A stretch of DNA of 30,601 nt from the IMG/VR virus record IMGVR_UViG_3300047476_001516, positions 1 through 30,601 of that record; one strand, 5' to 3'. Positions within the stretch are counted from its first letter, which is position 1; each line of letters starts with the position of its first letter. Position numbers and translations under genes: made by a program. Below the pieces are notes generated by a model. It ran no database searches and was not told the DNA's origin. It saw only the letters and a program-made list of their open reading frames with translations. This document shows, one piece after another, positions 11,860 to 23,600 of the stretch. Source of the stretch: a virus.

Positions 11860-13116
11860 ATGATTTTTAAATCTTTCAAATATCGCCTATATCCAAATGT
11901 GGCCCAACAAGAGCAGATGATAAAGACATTTGGGTGTAAACGACTAATATTCAATCATCTACTTGATACACAAATCAAGAGATATGAATCGGGTGAAGGA
12001 AATCTTACTTACTTCGGATGTAATAATCTGATTGTGGAATGGAAGAAGGAAGAAGAAAAAGCATTTTTGACAGAAGTAGATAGTCAAGCACTTCAGCAAG
12101 CAGCAAAAGACTTGCACGATGCCTATACTAACTTCTTCAAATCACTGAGCGGCAAGAGGAAAGGGACTAAAATTAATAGCCCTAAATTCAAATCCAAGTA
12201 TGCACGTCAGAGCTATCGTACCCCAAATAATAATGGAACGATTAAATTCAAAGATGATTCTTTGAGATTGCCAACTTTGGGTTATGTAAGAGCAGTTATT
12301 GACAGGAATATAGAGGGAAAAATTAAATCGGCTACTATCTCCATGGATAGAGATGGCAAATTTTATGTATCTGTTTTGGTTGAAACGGAACAGAAACTAT
12401 TATCAATGACTGGCAAGGAAGTCGGCATTGATTTAGGGATTAAGGATTTATTTGTTACATCAGATGGCAATAGATTCGATAATCCAAAAGACTTAATTCG
12501 TATGACAAAAACCACGCAACGAATTAAGTTGTTGCAGAAAAAGTTGGCAAGAACAAGAAAAGGCAGTAAGAGCAGAGAAAAGCTACGAATTCAATTGGCA
12601 TCTGCATATAAGAGGTTAACCAATCAAAGAAACAACTATTATCATGAAATCAGTCATTGGTTGGTTAATTCGTATGATGCAATTTATGCGGAAGATTTGA
12701 ATGTGAAAGGAATGATGGCTAATAGAAAACTATCAAGAGCTATTCATGAATCTTCATGGGCCACTTTGGTGGGAATGATTCAATATAAATGCGAGTGGTA
12801 TGGAAAAACATTTTATCAAATCAATCGCTATTATCCATCTTCAAAGACTTGTTCTTGTTGCAGCAATAAAATAGAAAAATTGTCATTATCCGAACGTGAA
12901 TGGAAGTGCCCATCTTGTGGCACATTACACGATAGAGACTATAATGCAGCGATAAATATCCTCAAAGAAGGACAAAAAGACTTATATAGCACTTCGTTGG
13001 TCCGACGCGAAGCGGGCGAAATAATCGTCCCGTCAGCTCTAGTGAAATTGAGTAGTAAAACCGAGAGGTCTGATTCGTTGAAATCAGTTGCTCAAGGGAC
13101 AGAGTTAGTTTATTAA
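11860..13116 (+). CDS. tnpB: IS605-family TnpB, RNA-guided nuclease, without TnpA
   Basis: A 418-residue protein with the whole TnpB architecture: N-terminal FKSFKYRLYPN region, central wedge/REC part, RuvC motifs with D191 (GIDLG), E278 (YAEDLNV) and D360 (HDRDYNAAINI), and a zinc ribbon CSCC...CPSC (C331, C334, C350, C353). All catalytic residues are intact. TnpB proteins are known RNA-guided DNA nucleases that use an omega RNA from their own 3' end and favour transposon retention. No tnpA is present, the gene starts 10 bases after the previous stop and the next gene starts 37 bases after its own, so there is little room for transposon ends. It may act as a stand-alone homing-type gene. The start lacks a clear Shine-Dalgarno. 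Confidence 0.92.
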   Translation: MIFKSFKYRLYPNVAQQEQMIKTFGCKRLIFNHLLDTQIKRYESGEGNLTYFGCNNLIVEWKKEEEKAFLTEVDSQALQQAAKDLHDAYTNFFKSLSGKRKGTKINSPKFKSKYARQSYRTPNNNGTIKFKDDSLRLPTLGYVRAVIDRNIEGKIKSATISMDRDGKFYVSVLVETEQKLLSMTGKEVGIDLGIKDLFVTSDGNRFDNPKDLIRMTKTTQRIKLLQKKLARTRKGSKSREKLRIQLASAYKRLTNQRNNYYHEISHWLVNSYDAIYAEDLNVKGMMANRKLSRAIHESSWATLVGMIQYKCEWYGKTFYQINRYYPSSKTCSCCSNKIEKLSLSEREWKCPSCGTLHDRDYNAAINILKEGQKDLYSTSLVRREAGEIIVPSALVKLSSKTERSDSLKSVAQGTELVY

Positions 13117-13153
13117 TACGGAATACATTTATCTTCGTGATTAAGAAGCACCA
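12975..13153 (+). ncRNA. Candidate omega RNA region at the tnpB 3' end
   Basis: In this family the omega RNA overlaps the last part of tnpB and runs to the element's right end. Here the codons after the zinc ribbon (from LKEGQKD) give a tail with no fold of its own, including a hairpin-prone CGACGCGAAGCGGGCG stretch, as expected for RNA-constrained sequence. The guide would be taken from sequence beyond the right end, which I cannot place exactly. Confidence 0.35.
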
Positions 13154-13741
13154 ATGGCAATAGTAAAAAACACAAACAGCGATTATGTCATCACTTGTAA
13201 AAATGGTGCAGGTAATTTAGTAATCAATGCAAATACCGAGGTATTTGGTGAGCTAAATTGTACTGGTGCGTTTTTAACGGTGGCAGACCATAATCCCGGT
13301 ATTATTAATTACATGGGTATGCTGGCTCAACTTTCGCCTAATTCATGGGCCGGATTGAGATTCAATGTTTTTGAAAACAGGTGGGAAGCAAGCTCAGATG
13401 TTACCAGTGATGGATCAGAAATTGCACCGTATGCACCGTTTGGTGATGGCGCAGACGGTCATCCATCGGGCGCAAATATGGCTGTTCAGTTTAATAATAA
13501 TGGTGCATTTGGTGGGTCAAGTGATTTTACGTTCAATCCGATCACTCAGTCTGCCTCAATAAACGGGTATCAGTATTTTGCAGAACAATCAGTTGATCCA
13601 ATCGGCATAGCAAATGCCCATGCGCTTTATGGTAATACGCCCAATCTTGGAAACAGTGGATTATATGTAACATCTCCATCTGGCGATTCTCAAGAGCTTA
13701 TCACAGCGAAGCAAGCACTTTTATACAGTATTATATTTTAG
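13154..13741 (+). CDS. Phage virion/tail-fibre protein, 195 aa
   Basis: A 195-residue protein rich in N, G, A and S with alternating short strands (NLVINANTEVFGELN, MAVQFNNNGAFGGSSDFTF). The AVQFNNNGAFGGSSDFTFN segment is a common tail-fibre motif. No enzyme signature. It opens a run of plus-strand structural genes that continues to the end of the window. Only a weak ribosome-binding site. Confidence 0.65.
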   Translation: MAIVKNTNSDYVITCKNGAGNLVINANTEVFGELNCTGAFLTVADHNPGIINYMGMLAQLSPNSWAGLRFNVFENRWEASSDVTSDGSEIAPYAPFGDGADGHPSGANMAVQFNNNGAFGGSSDFTFNPITQSASINGYQYFAEQSVDPIGIANAHALYGNTPNLGNSGLYVTSPSGDSQELITAKQALLYSIIF

Positions 13742-13749
13742 GTTAAAAC

Positions 13750-14064
13750 ATGGCTACATCCGTTAATCTTGTCACAATAACAACTCAACCGATTTTTACT
13801 AGCGTTGTTAATACCGCGATTACTTTTATGAGTTTTTGCAATCATTCGGCAACACCAGTTACTATCAATATGTACGTCGTGCCAGCGGGTGAAACGGTAT
13901 CCAACAGTTGCTTGGTGTATTCTTTACTTCAGATTCCACCGTATGATACCTATCAAATTTATGTCGGCAATGAAAAACTAATTCTTGCCCCTGGTGATAT
14001 TATTTATTCGGATGCAGATATTGATTCTGTTGTAAATGTTGTTACATCATATACGAGCGTATAA
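13750..14064 (+). CDS. Small beta-rich structural protein, 104 aa
   Basis: A 104-residue, almost entirely beta-predicted protein (FTSVVNTAITFMSFCNHS, VTINMYVVPAGETV, YQIYVGNEKLILAPGDIIY). It looks like a small virion or fibre-base domain. The stop overlaps the ATG of the next gene by one base, which implies translational coupling. Confidence 0.65.
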   Translation: MATSVNLVTITTQPIFTSVVNTAITFMSFCNHSATPVTINMYVVPAGETVSNSCLVYSLLQIPPYDTYQIYVGNEKLILAPGDIIYSDADIDSVVNVVTSYTSV

Positions 14065-14459
14065 TGGGCTATTTTGTAAAGAGTCGTCAATTACAATCTG
14101 GTAGTTCTGGTATTGTGTTGCCGAGTGGAACTACATCTGAGCGTCCGTTTGACCCTCTTACTGGGTTAATTCGCTACAACACATCATCGGCAGTTATTGA
14201 ATATTATGATGGTGCATCATATCAAGTTTTGGGCACAGCCTCGGGTATCACTTACGTTGTTGATAATTTTGTTGGAAATGGAACCTCAACGTCGTTTATG
14301 ATGACTCAAACGGTTGCTGCGGCAGATCAGATTTTGGTATTTATGGGATACGTATATCAAGCATCTAATGCCTATTTTGTAAATGGAACCAAGCAAATAA
14401 CTTTCATTGAACCACCACCCGATGGTATACCGTTTAATGTCATTCATAGCTTCGCGTAG
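14064..14459 (+). CDS. Tail-fibre-like structural protein, 131 aa
   Basis: Residues 20-55 read LPSGTTSERPFDPLTGLIRYNTSSAVIEYYDG in pattern, the RPxxPxxGxxRYNT...YYDG motif common in phage tail fibres and short head fibres. A second half (VDNFVGNGTSTSFMMTQTV, then QITFIEPPPDG) resembles another recurrent fibre domain. It overlaps the upstream gene by one base and lies 15 bases before the next. Confidence 0.7.
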   Translation: MGYFVKSRQLQSGSSGIVLPSGTTSERPFDPLTGLIRYNTSSAVIEYYDGASYQVLGTASGITYVVDNFVGNGTSTSFMMTQTVAAADQILVFMGYVYQASNAYFVNGTKQITFIEPPPDGIPFNVIHSFA

Positions 14460-14474
14460 AAGATTGGTAGTAAT

Positions 14475-16553
14475 ATGGCACTAGATTACGTATTAGGTGG
14501 AATTTTAAACAATAATCTACAAAGAACCGCGAATTTATCATTTAATTCTACGCTTCTTTATTTGGATATTGTCGGTAATAGGATTGGCATAAACACTTCT
14601 ACTCCAAATGTCGCACTTGATGTCATTGGTGATGCTCATATATCTGGCAATGTTACTGTCGCCAACATTACTATCGGTAACATTGTTATACCGTCGGTTG
14701 GTGATATTTCCTTTAATGGCGCGGTTCTGTCTAATATCGGTCCTCCGATTGCAAATACTGATGCTACCAATAAACAATACGTAGATCAATCATTAAATAA
14801 GATTTCTAATAGTAATCTTATATTTTCAAATACTACTATTGGCACTCCGTATACTTCTGGGAATATCATATTAGTTCCGACCGGTGTTGGGCAAGTAAGA
14901 ATCGCCGGTTCTGGTAGATTGTTCCTTGATTCAATGACCGTAGTATCATCGTCCAATCTAAACGTATTAACAGCAAATAGCGCAAACGTATCTGGTAATG
15001 TAACAGCAAATTACTACTATGGTGATGGTCGCAATCTATCCAATCTCAACATCGGTAATGTATTATTATCCAATATATCCACTGATGTAATACCGAGTAT
15101 CAATAACTTATACGCACTTGGTAATGCACAGAGGCAATGGCGAGAGGCTTGGGTTGGTGGAACATTATATGTAAATTCAACACCCATTCAATCAATATCA
15201 AATGTCTTGTATTCTAATGGCAATCGCGTATTGGTTGAAAACAATGTTAGCACACTGAATCTTCAGAATCTAAATTGCTCAAATACTGTTAACTCAATAT
15301 TTTTTGTAGGTGATGGTGGTAACATCACTGGAATTAGGTATGCCTCTATTGTGGGTGCCTACTCTAATCTCAATGTTGCAAGTTTTATGCCAACATACTT
15401 ACCCAACAACGTAAGTAATGTTCGTGCCAATAATCTAAATGCACAATATTTGTATGGCGATGGCAGCAACGTCAATAATATCCGATATAGCTCTATTGTT
15501 GGTGCATACAGTAATGCCAATGTTACTTCTTTATTAAGTAGTAACATAGTATCAACCAATATCAATACTTCTGCAAACGTCAAAGCTGCGTTCTTTATCG
15601 GTGATGGTGGCTTCTTAACTAATATTGCTGGTGGTGGTAGCAATTATTCAAATGCTAACGTAGCTAATTATCTTCCTGTTTACAATGGGGATATCGTTGC
15701 TGATATCGTTGTTGCTACCGAAGTTCATACTAATACTATATCTACTAACGATGGGATATTGTATCTTGACCCGATTAACGATGACAGCACTGCCGGTCTG
15801 GTGGAAATTCTCGGAGATTTTGATGTTGTCGGTTTAGCCACATTTGCATCTGATATACAGATATCTGGTGATATTATACCAGTTGCTAATGGCGTTTATA
15901 CTTTAGGCAATGTTTCTAATCAATGGAAAGAATTGTGGGTAAGTAATTCAACAATTTATATTGGTGGTATACCCCTTAGCACAAGCAATACTGGTACTCT
16001 GTTGGTGGATTCTAGGCCGGTTCTGTTTGAGAATTCAACCGACATATTAAACGTTGGTCCGGTAAATTCTGAAGGCGATATCACTACTACTGGATTCTTC
16101 GTTGGTGATGGAAGTCAAATAACAAATTTACCGCTTGGAAATTACTCTAACGCCAATGTCGCTAACTATCTTCCTACTTATTCTGGTGATATTTCTGCTA
16201 CCAATATAGTCACAGAATCAATTCAAGTAGGACCATCGTTTACTCAGAGCTTTGTCACATCATCTTCTAATCTTAATCCGATTGTATTGGCAGAATTTGA
16301 TGTTGGTGCATATCACAGTTTTACTTTTAGTGTCACTGCCGTTGATCCAATTGGCAACAATTGCGAAGTGATGAAGATCATTGCCGCAACAGTGGGTGGA
16401 CTCGTTGAATACACAGAATACGGATCAATAACCATTGGTAATTCTGTTGCCAGATTTTCCGTTACAATGAATTCCAGCAACATCGTTCTTCAAGCGACTC
16501 CTGACACAACGAATACTGTAAATTATTCTGTAATGGTCAATAACTATTCTTAG
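14475..16553 (+). CDS. Tail fibre protein, 692 aa
   Basis: A repetitive beta-helix-like fibre. Residues about 25-55 carry LYLDIVGNRIGINTSTPN, the NRxGIxTxxP motif typical of phage fibres. Repeated units FxGDGxxxxNIxYSSIVGAYSNANV and YGDGSNV recur through residues 170-420, and a YTLGNVSNQWKELWVSNSTIYIGG motif occurs about residue 475, also present in the giant fibre gene. The last 100 residues differ in style (AEFDVGAYHSFTFSVTAVD...) and look like a compact C-terminal domain, possibly receptor-binding or trimerising. Confidence 0.8.
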   Translation: MALDYVLGGILNNNLQRTANLSFNSTLLYLDIVGNRIGINTSTPNVALDVIGDAHISGNVTVANITIGNIVIPSVGDISFNGAVLSNIGPPIANTDATNKQYVDQSLNKISNSNLIFSNTTIGTPYTSGNIILVPTGVGQVRIAGSGRLFLDSMTVVSSSNLNVLTANSANVSGNVTANYYYGDGRNLSNLNIGNVLLSNISTDVIPSINNLYALGNAQRQWREAWVGGTLYVNSTPIQSISNVLYSNGNRVLVENNVSTLNLQNLNCSNTVNSIFFVGDGGNITGIRYASIVGAYSNLNVASFMPTYLPNNVSNVRANNLNAQYLYGDGSNVNNIRYSSIVGAYSNANVTSLLSSNIVSTNINTSANVKAAFFIGDGGFLTNIAGGGSNYSNANVANYLPVYNGDIVADIVVATEVHTNTISTNDGILYLDPINDDSTAGLVEILGDFDVVGLATFASDIQISGDIIPVANGVYTLGNVSNQWKELWVSNSTIYIGGIPLSTSNTGTLLVDSRPVLFENSTDILNVGPVNSEGDITTTGFFVGDGSQITNLPLGNYSNANVANYLPTYSGDISATNIVTESIQVGPSFTQSFVTSSSNLNPIVLAEFDVGAYHSFTFSVTAVDPIGNNCEVMKIIAATVGGLVEYTEYGSITIGNSVARFSVTMNSSNIVLQATPDTTNTVNYSVMVNNYS

Positions 16554-16564
16554 GATTAAATCAG

Positions 16565-17485
16565 ATGGCACTAACTAAACCAAGAGCAGCGCAACTTTAT
16601 GACATTGATTATAAGCAATCAGCTAGAGTTGTCACGACTACAAATGTAAATCTATTAGGCGGAGCACCATTGGTTGTTGATGGCGTTGCTCTGAGAATAG
16701 GCGATAGAGTATTGGTCACAGGGCAAACAGCTTCATTTCAAAATGGCATTTACGAAGTTAAATTTGTAGGAACAGGATTAAGTGGATCATGGGAAAGATC
16801 ACAAGATGCTGCAATCAGCGGTCAATTATTGAGTGGTGCTATGATTGTTGTTTCCGAAGGAACGACCTACAAAGATACTCCTTGGTTACTTGAGACAAAT
16901 AATCCAATTATTTTAGGAACAACCGCACTTCAATTTTCTACATTTAGTTCTGATTCGTTTGGGTCAATCAATGCTAATGGAACGGTTCTTCGACCTACCC
17001 GAGCAGGCGAATTGCTCAATATAGTAGCTCAAGATAATATCAATATTAGTGGTGATCCCACTAATCAGACTATTACTATCAGCGCAACTTATCCTATACC
17101 GGCTGACACAGTTAATTATGCTACTGGTGATGCCAGTATTACTGGTTGGGAAGCTGTGCTAGGCAACTGGAGAGTTTACTTCAATCCTATTACGGTGGGC
17201 ATGAGCACAGCAGTAGAAATGGTTCTTGCTACTAACATCGGCAATTATAATATAACTGGTGGAGCATCATGGGTTACGATATCTTCATCAAGCGCGATAT
17301 CCTATAATAATCAATTGATTTCTTCAACCGGTGTAGCAATCGGTGGAATCAGCTTTCCGTCCACGAATTGCGGCACAATGACATTATTATTCCAAGACCT
17401 ATCTACGAGCATAGTATATCGTTGCACTTGGGTTCTTGGAATAAATTTTCTTGGTTCAAGCGTTTTGATTGAACAAATTGCTTGA
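16565..17485 (+). CDS. Tail fibre/adhesin-like protein, 306 aa, N-terminus shared with giant fibre
   Basis: Residues 1-150 (ALTKPRAAQLYDIDYKQ, VVDGVALRIGDRVLVTGQ, GTGLSGSWERSQDA) are a paralogue of the N-terminus of the next gene, a domain common in T4-like phage fibres and likely to attach to the virion. The last 130 residues are unrelated to the giant fibre and form a beta-rich domain ending LGSSVLIEQIA. The gene may be a short alternative fibre or a capping subunit. It is followed by a strong terminator. Confidence 0.75.
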   Translation: MALTKPRAAQLYDIDYKQSARVVTTTNVNLLGGAPLVVDGVALRIGDRVLVTGQTASFQNGIYEVKFVGTGLSGSWERSQDAAISGQLLSGAMIVVSEGTTYKDTPWLLETNNPIILGTTALQFSTFSSDSFGSINANGTVLRPTRAGELLNIVAQDNINISGDPTNQTITISATYPIPADTVNYATGDASITGWEAVLGNWRVYFNPITVGMSTAVEMVLATNIGNYNITGGASWVTISSSSAISYNNQLISSTGVAIGGISFPSTNCGTMTLLFQDLSTSIVYRCTWVLGINFLGSSVLIEQIA

Positions 17486-17515
17486 CATTTTTAAAAAGTA
17501 AATCCAATGGCATTT

Positions 17516-17543
17516 AAAGCGAGTTAAACTCGCTTTATTTTTA
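17516..17543 (+). terminator. Intrinsic terminator before the giant fibre gene
   Basis: A perfect 9-bp stem AAAGCGAGT/ACTCGCTTT with TAA loop, followed by ATTTTTA. It separates the fibre cluster 13154-17485 from the giant gene, which has its own promoter motif. Confidence 0.85.
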
Positions 17544-17573
17544 TGCGCTCAACGATAGTATCTGATAAGAAAA

Positions 17574-17615
17574 GATAAATACTCAAAGAATTCTTTATAG
17601 CGAATAATATTCGCT
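17574..17615 (+). promoter_or_regulatory. Late promoter motif and leader hairpin of the giant fibre gene
   Basis: GATAAATA at 17574-17581, then a 12-base palindrome AAAGAATTCTTT (17585-17596) and a 7-bp hairpin AGCGAAT-AAT-ATTCGCT (17599-17615) before the ATG at 17650. The leader is unlike the covarying leader of the endonuclease genes. Confidence 0.6.
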
Positions 17616-17649
17616 GGTAACGATTAAAATTTTATTAAGGTAAAAATAC

Positions 17650-20600
17650 ATGGCACTAACTAAACCCCGCGCTGCACAGCTTTATGACATTGATTACAAG
17701 CAAGCTGCATTGGTTGTTACTACAACCAATATCGCCCTTGTTGGAGGAGCACCTAACGTAGTAGATGGTGTAGCTCTTGCACAAAATAGCCGAGTTCTGG
17801 TAACAGGGCAATCTATTCCTGCACAAAATGGTATCTATACCGTTACTACGCTCGGAACGGGAGTAAGTGGAACTTGGACAAGATCACAAGATGCAACCGT
17901 AACCGGTCAATTACTCTCTGGTACTATTATAACAGTAACTGAGGGTGTTGTCAATCGTGATTCTCAATGGATGTTGACAACTGATGGTGTAATTACCATT
18001 GGCACTACCGCAATTCAGTTCGCTAAATTCAGCGACAAGACATTCAGTGAAATTGATGCAAACGGCGTTGCCATCATTGCAACCACATTTGGTGATACCC
18101 TAAACATTCTACCCGGAAATAATATCAGCATCGTAGGTGATGCAAGCTCCAAGACCATCACTATTGCTGCTACGATTGCTCAACCCACTCAGATTATCAA
18201 TGGATCATCCAGAGTGTATATTCCTTCAGCAAATAGCAATGTCGCAATATCTGTTGGTGCAATTTCAAATGTTGCTGTATTCAGTCCTTCTGGATTGGGA
18301 TTAGTCGGTTCATTATCTACTACTGGAAATGCTGCTATCGGTGGCAATCTTACTGTTGCTGGGACTTATACTGCTGGAAATATCGTTGTTGGTAACATCA
18401 CTATCCCACATGGTGGTAGAATTGTCGGTGACCTTATCCCTGCTATTGATAGCACGTTTAGTCTTGGTAATGCAACAAGCAAATGGAAAGATTTATGGTT
18501 AAGCAATTCTACACTGTATATTGGTAATACAACGGTATCAACTAATTCTACTGGTCAATTAACAGTCAATGGAAACACTGTTGTTACTGCCGCTGCTAAT
18601 GGATTGCTTAATGTTAGTAACATTGCGGTCACTAATACTATTTTTGCAAGCGGAATCTATGTTAGCAATGCTAATCGTGATGCGCCGGTCTCGGCTGATA
18701 TTGTAATCGCAACTGAAGTACGTGGTAATCTACTCATTGGTAATGGTGCGTTCATCACCGACATTTATAGTAATGCAAATGTAGCTAACTATCTTGCTAA
18801 TTATTCTGGTCAATTTGGCAATGGCAATATTCAGCTTAGTGTAGCAAATATTAACGCTAATGGATACATTACATCCACATCGTCTATTACTGGAGCTTCG
18901 TTAGTTAGCAATTCTACAATCACAGCCGGTGGGTCACTGACTGCACAAAGTATTGTTAGTAATAGCTCTATTAGTGCTGCAACTACAATTACTGGCCAAG
19001 CGTTAGCGAGTAACAGCTTTATCAGCGCAGTATCTACGATTGTTGGTCAACAAATTATTGGTAATGTAGCTGTATCTACGCCTGGAACAATGACCGGTGG
19101 TGATGTTGTTAGCAACAATAGCATCACTGCTGCTGGAATTATTTTGGGACAAGATATCACAGCAAATGATACAGTCACAGCGGGTGGTGTATTAACTGGA
19201 CAAGAAATCGTCAGCAACACTTTTGTTTTAGCAGAAGATATTATCAGCAATGATTCAATTATCGCTGGTGGCGATGTCCTTGCCAACGCAATATATGCTA
19301 ATAATAACATTTTTGCTGGTGGCACTATTGCTACTGCTAGCTCGGTTATCGGTCATAATTTTATTGCTAATGAGTCTATCACTGCCGGTGATTTTATTGA
19401 TTCTCAAAGCTCTATCACTGGACAATCAATACTTAGTAATACCAGCATTGCTGGTCAATCGCTTAACATTGCTCAATCTGGTCAATTCGGTAAAGATTTG
19501 AGTGTCGGTGGAAATATTCATGTTGCCGGCAATGCTTATGTTGAGGGTAATGTTACCTATATTAACATTGAAGAATTGAGTGTTCAAGACCCGATTATTT
19601 CCATGGGTAGAGGACCAAACAACACACCCCTTACTGCAAATGATGGATTTGATCGTGGCGAGCAAATGTGGTATTACACTACATTGGAACAGTCTGCATT
19701 TATTGGCTATCAAAATAGCACTGGTAAATTGTTGGCGGCTAATAATGTCACAATCACTAACGAAATCGTTACAGTAAATAATTTTGGTACATTTGAAGTA
19801 GGCAACCTTGAAGCAGAAAACGTAGCTATTTCTGGTGATATTGCGGTTATCAATGCTTATATCACAAATGATGCCGTTGTTGGCGGTAATCTTGTTTCTA
19901 ATGATACATTTGTGGCAGATGGACAAAATACCTTCATCAATTCAGGCGTTACTGCAATTCGTGGTACTATTTTTGGTGTTGGTAGAGAAGCTAATAATGC
20001 TTCGCTAACTGCTGATGATGGCTTTGATCGCGGTGAGCAACTATGGTACTTTGATGTTGCGGGTAATGTTGAGAAGAGCGCGTTCATGGGTTATGATAAT
20101 TCAATGGATGTCATGATTATTGCAACTGATGCTACGGTGACCGGCAATATTGCAACAGTGAATAACTATGGCAATGTGATGGTGGGTAATGTAATCGGCC
20201 AAAATGTAATCACTCAAAACGCTGATATTTCCACTCTGGCAACAGTGCAAGACCTTGTTGTTAACGCAATGACAACAACCACCGATTTGAATGTTCTTAA
20301 TGATGCCAACATTGGTGGTACTCTCACTCTAAATGATCTTCAAGCCACTACTGCAAATATCGGGACGCTTGTTGTTCCTGTTTTGGCTACGATTGAAGAA
20401 CTAATCGTCAATCAAGATGCCAATGTACTTGGTAACGTCATTGTCACTGAAGATTTGATCGTTAGTGGTCAAAATACTTTTATCAATTCTTCTGATTTTG
20501 AAATCAGTGATCCCGTGATCGGAATTGGTAGAGGGGCCAATAATACTCCTCTGTCATCTAATGATACTAAAGATCGTGGTGAACAACTGTGGTGGTTTGA

Positions 20601-23600
20601 TGCTAACACTGTAACTGAAAAGTCGGCATTTATCGGGTATTCTTCCTTCAATGATAAACTATTTGCAGCCATCGACGTAACTGTTACAAACGAACAAGTA
20701 ACAACTATTCATAATTATGGTAATTTTGTTGTCGGCAACCTTGAAGGACAATTTGCTACTCTTAGCGCGAATGTTGATGCTGGCAATCTGAACGCTGTTG
20801 CGAATGTTAATGCTGGCAATGTGCTTATCTCAAGAGATGCCTTCATCACTGGAAATTCTAATGTAACTGGCAATATTATTGGTAGTAATTTACTGATTAA
20901 CAACACAGCGAACATTCAAGGCAATGCCAACATTATCGGTAATGCAAATGTAACTGGCACTCTTGATGTTATTGCACCAGCTTATCTTCGTGGTGGCGCA
21001 AACATCAGTTCTTATGCCAACATCGGTGGTAACTTAATCGTAAATAATATCTCTACAGGTAATGTAGATGCTGGCAATATCAATTTGGCTAATAGCATCA
21101 ATGTTGGTAAATTCGCTAATATCACTGGCAAAATCACTGGTGGAAATGATCTCGTTTTAGCTGGCAGTGCAAACATTAGCGGTAATGCGTCTATCACCGG
21201 TAATATCACTGGCAATTATATGTCAATCAATAATGATGTTACTATTGGTGGTAATGCGCTTATTATCGGTAATGCTATCATTGATGGCAATGTAACATAC
21301 ATCAACATTGAAGATTATAATGTTCAAGACCCGATTATCTCACTTGGCACTGGTCCAAATGGCGCACCTCTGACGTTCAATGATGGTAAAGATCGCGGTG
21401 AAAACATGGTTTACTATCGCGGTACTCAGAAATCCGCGTTTATTGGTTACGATGAATCTGCCAACACTCTTACTGCTGCCATTGATGTAACAATCGCTAA
21501 TGAAATCGTATCAGTAAATGCTTATGGTAATTTCGTTGTTGGTAATGTCTTCGGTGCTAATATCACTGGCAGTGGCAACATCGGTGGCAATAATATCAAT
21601 GCAACGAATGATGTCACGATTGGCAATAGTTTAACGGTAACTGGCTCAATCAGCATGGCTGGTCCTCTTGTTGCTGATAGTGTTACTTCTAATACTACTA
21701 TCACTGCGGTTGGTAATGTATCTGGTGGAAATTTAGTAACAGCCAATCTGGTTCAGGGCAGCAATCTATATTCAACTGCGACTATCACTGCGGTGGGCAA
21801 TGTATCTGGTGCTAATGTTACTACTACTGGTAATGTTGTTGCTACCGGTAACTTGGTCGCTGGTGCTAATCTACTCGTAAGTGGAGTAGCGAATTTTGTC
21901 GGGAACGTTGCTGCTGGTAACTTCACTACTACTGGTAATGTTGTTGCTTCTGGAAATGTCAATACTGCGAGCACATTCAATGGCGCTAATCTAAACGTAA
22001 CTAATACCGCAAATATCGGCAATGCCGCTAATGTTGTTGGTAGACTTGGTGTAGGTTCATTGGTTGTTGAAACTAATGCTAATATTGTTGGCACAGCGTC
22101 GGTTGGTGGTAACATCTCTACTGGTGCAAACGCAATCATCGCTGGTTATGCGAATGTTGCTGGTAACATCAATGGCAGTGCTAACCTCAATATTCCAGAT
22201 AACATTTATGCGAACAATATCTTCCTGCGTAATTTCGTGTTCGCAAATGCGAATGTTACTGCTGGTAATCTGATCTCTAATGCAAAAATCACTGGTGTAG
22301 ATATTGCTATTTCGCGTGATGCTAATGTTGTTGGTAATCTAACGATTGGCGGTAATTTGGTGGTAGATGGTGGCTTTGGTGATCTAAATGTAACATCTCT
22401 CACTGTTGAAGATCCCATTGTGCTATTTGGTGGTGGTCCTAATAACGCTCCGCTTGCGAACAACGATGGCAAAGATCGTGGCACTGGTCTAAATTACTTC
22501 AATGCTGGTCCTAAAGTTGGATTCTTTGGTTATGATAATAGCCAGACTGAAATTGTGGCTGCACTTGACGTTACTATCGCTAACGAAGTTGTTACATATC
22601 ATGATTGGGGAACATTCAGAGCGGGTAATATCGCTGCTCAGACTGCAACGGTATCTGGCAATATTATTGCCTCTGGAAACGTGGCAGCAAGCAACGTCAA
22701 TGTATCGGCTAATGTAAACACTGCTAATCTATATGCTTCTGGCATGGCAAATATTATTGGCAATTTGGATGTAAATGGTAATCTAAATGCTGTTCACATT
22801 AACGCTTCTGGCAATTTGGCCATTGACAATCTGTCTGCTAATACGATAACTTCCAATGGGAATATATCTGGTAGTAATCTAAACGCTTCTGGTAACGTAG
22901 CTGCTATTGGCAACATTCAAACTGCTGCTGGCATCTTGGCTACAGGTAATATCAAGGGAGCTAATCTGATTAGCACTGGTAATACTATCTCCATGGGCAA
23001 TGTCGTGGCTAATCTGTCGCTTCTTGGTAATGGGTTGGCGGTCACTGGTACGGCCAACATCGTTGGTGCGGCTAATGTTCAAGGTGAGCTAAGTGTAACT
23101 GACTTGAAGGTAGCAAATTCTGCCAATCTTGGTGGAGCTAATCTTGTTACAACCGGCAACATTAGTGGAAATAATCTGATTATTAGTCGTGTTGCGAACA
23201 TTGGTGGTAACGTTAATATCGGCGGCAATGCAAATATCGCCAATGACATTTATGCGAATAATGCTTATCTACGTAACTTCGTTTATGCAAATGCCAATGT
23301 AGTTGCTGGTAATCTGATCTCTAATGCCAATATTACTGGTGGAAACATTCTAATCAATCGCGATGCTCAAGTAACCGGTAATCTGATTATTGGTCAAGAT
23401 TTGATTGTAGATGGCAATACCACTTATATCAATATCGTTGATTATAATATTCAAGACCCGATCATTTCACTCGGTGGTGGTCCAAACGGTACACCATTGA
23501 CGTTGAATGACGGAAAAGATCGTGGCGAAAACATGATCTACTTCAGAGGAACTCAGAAATCTGCATTCGTTGGTTATGATAACTCTGCTAATACTATCAC

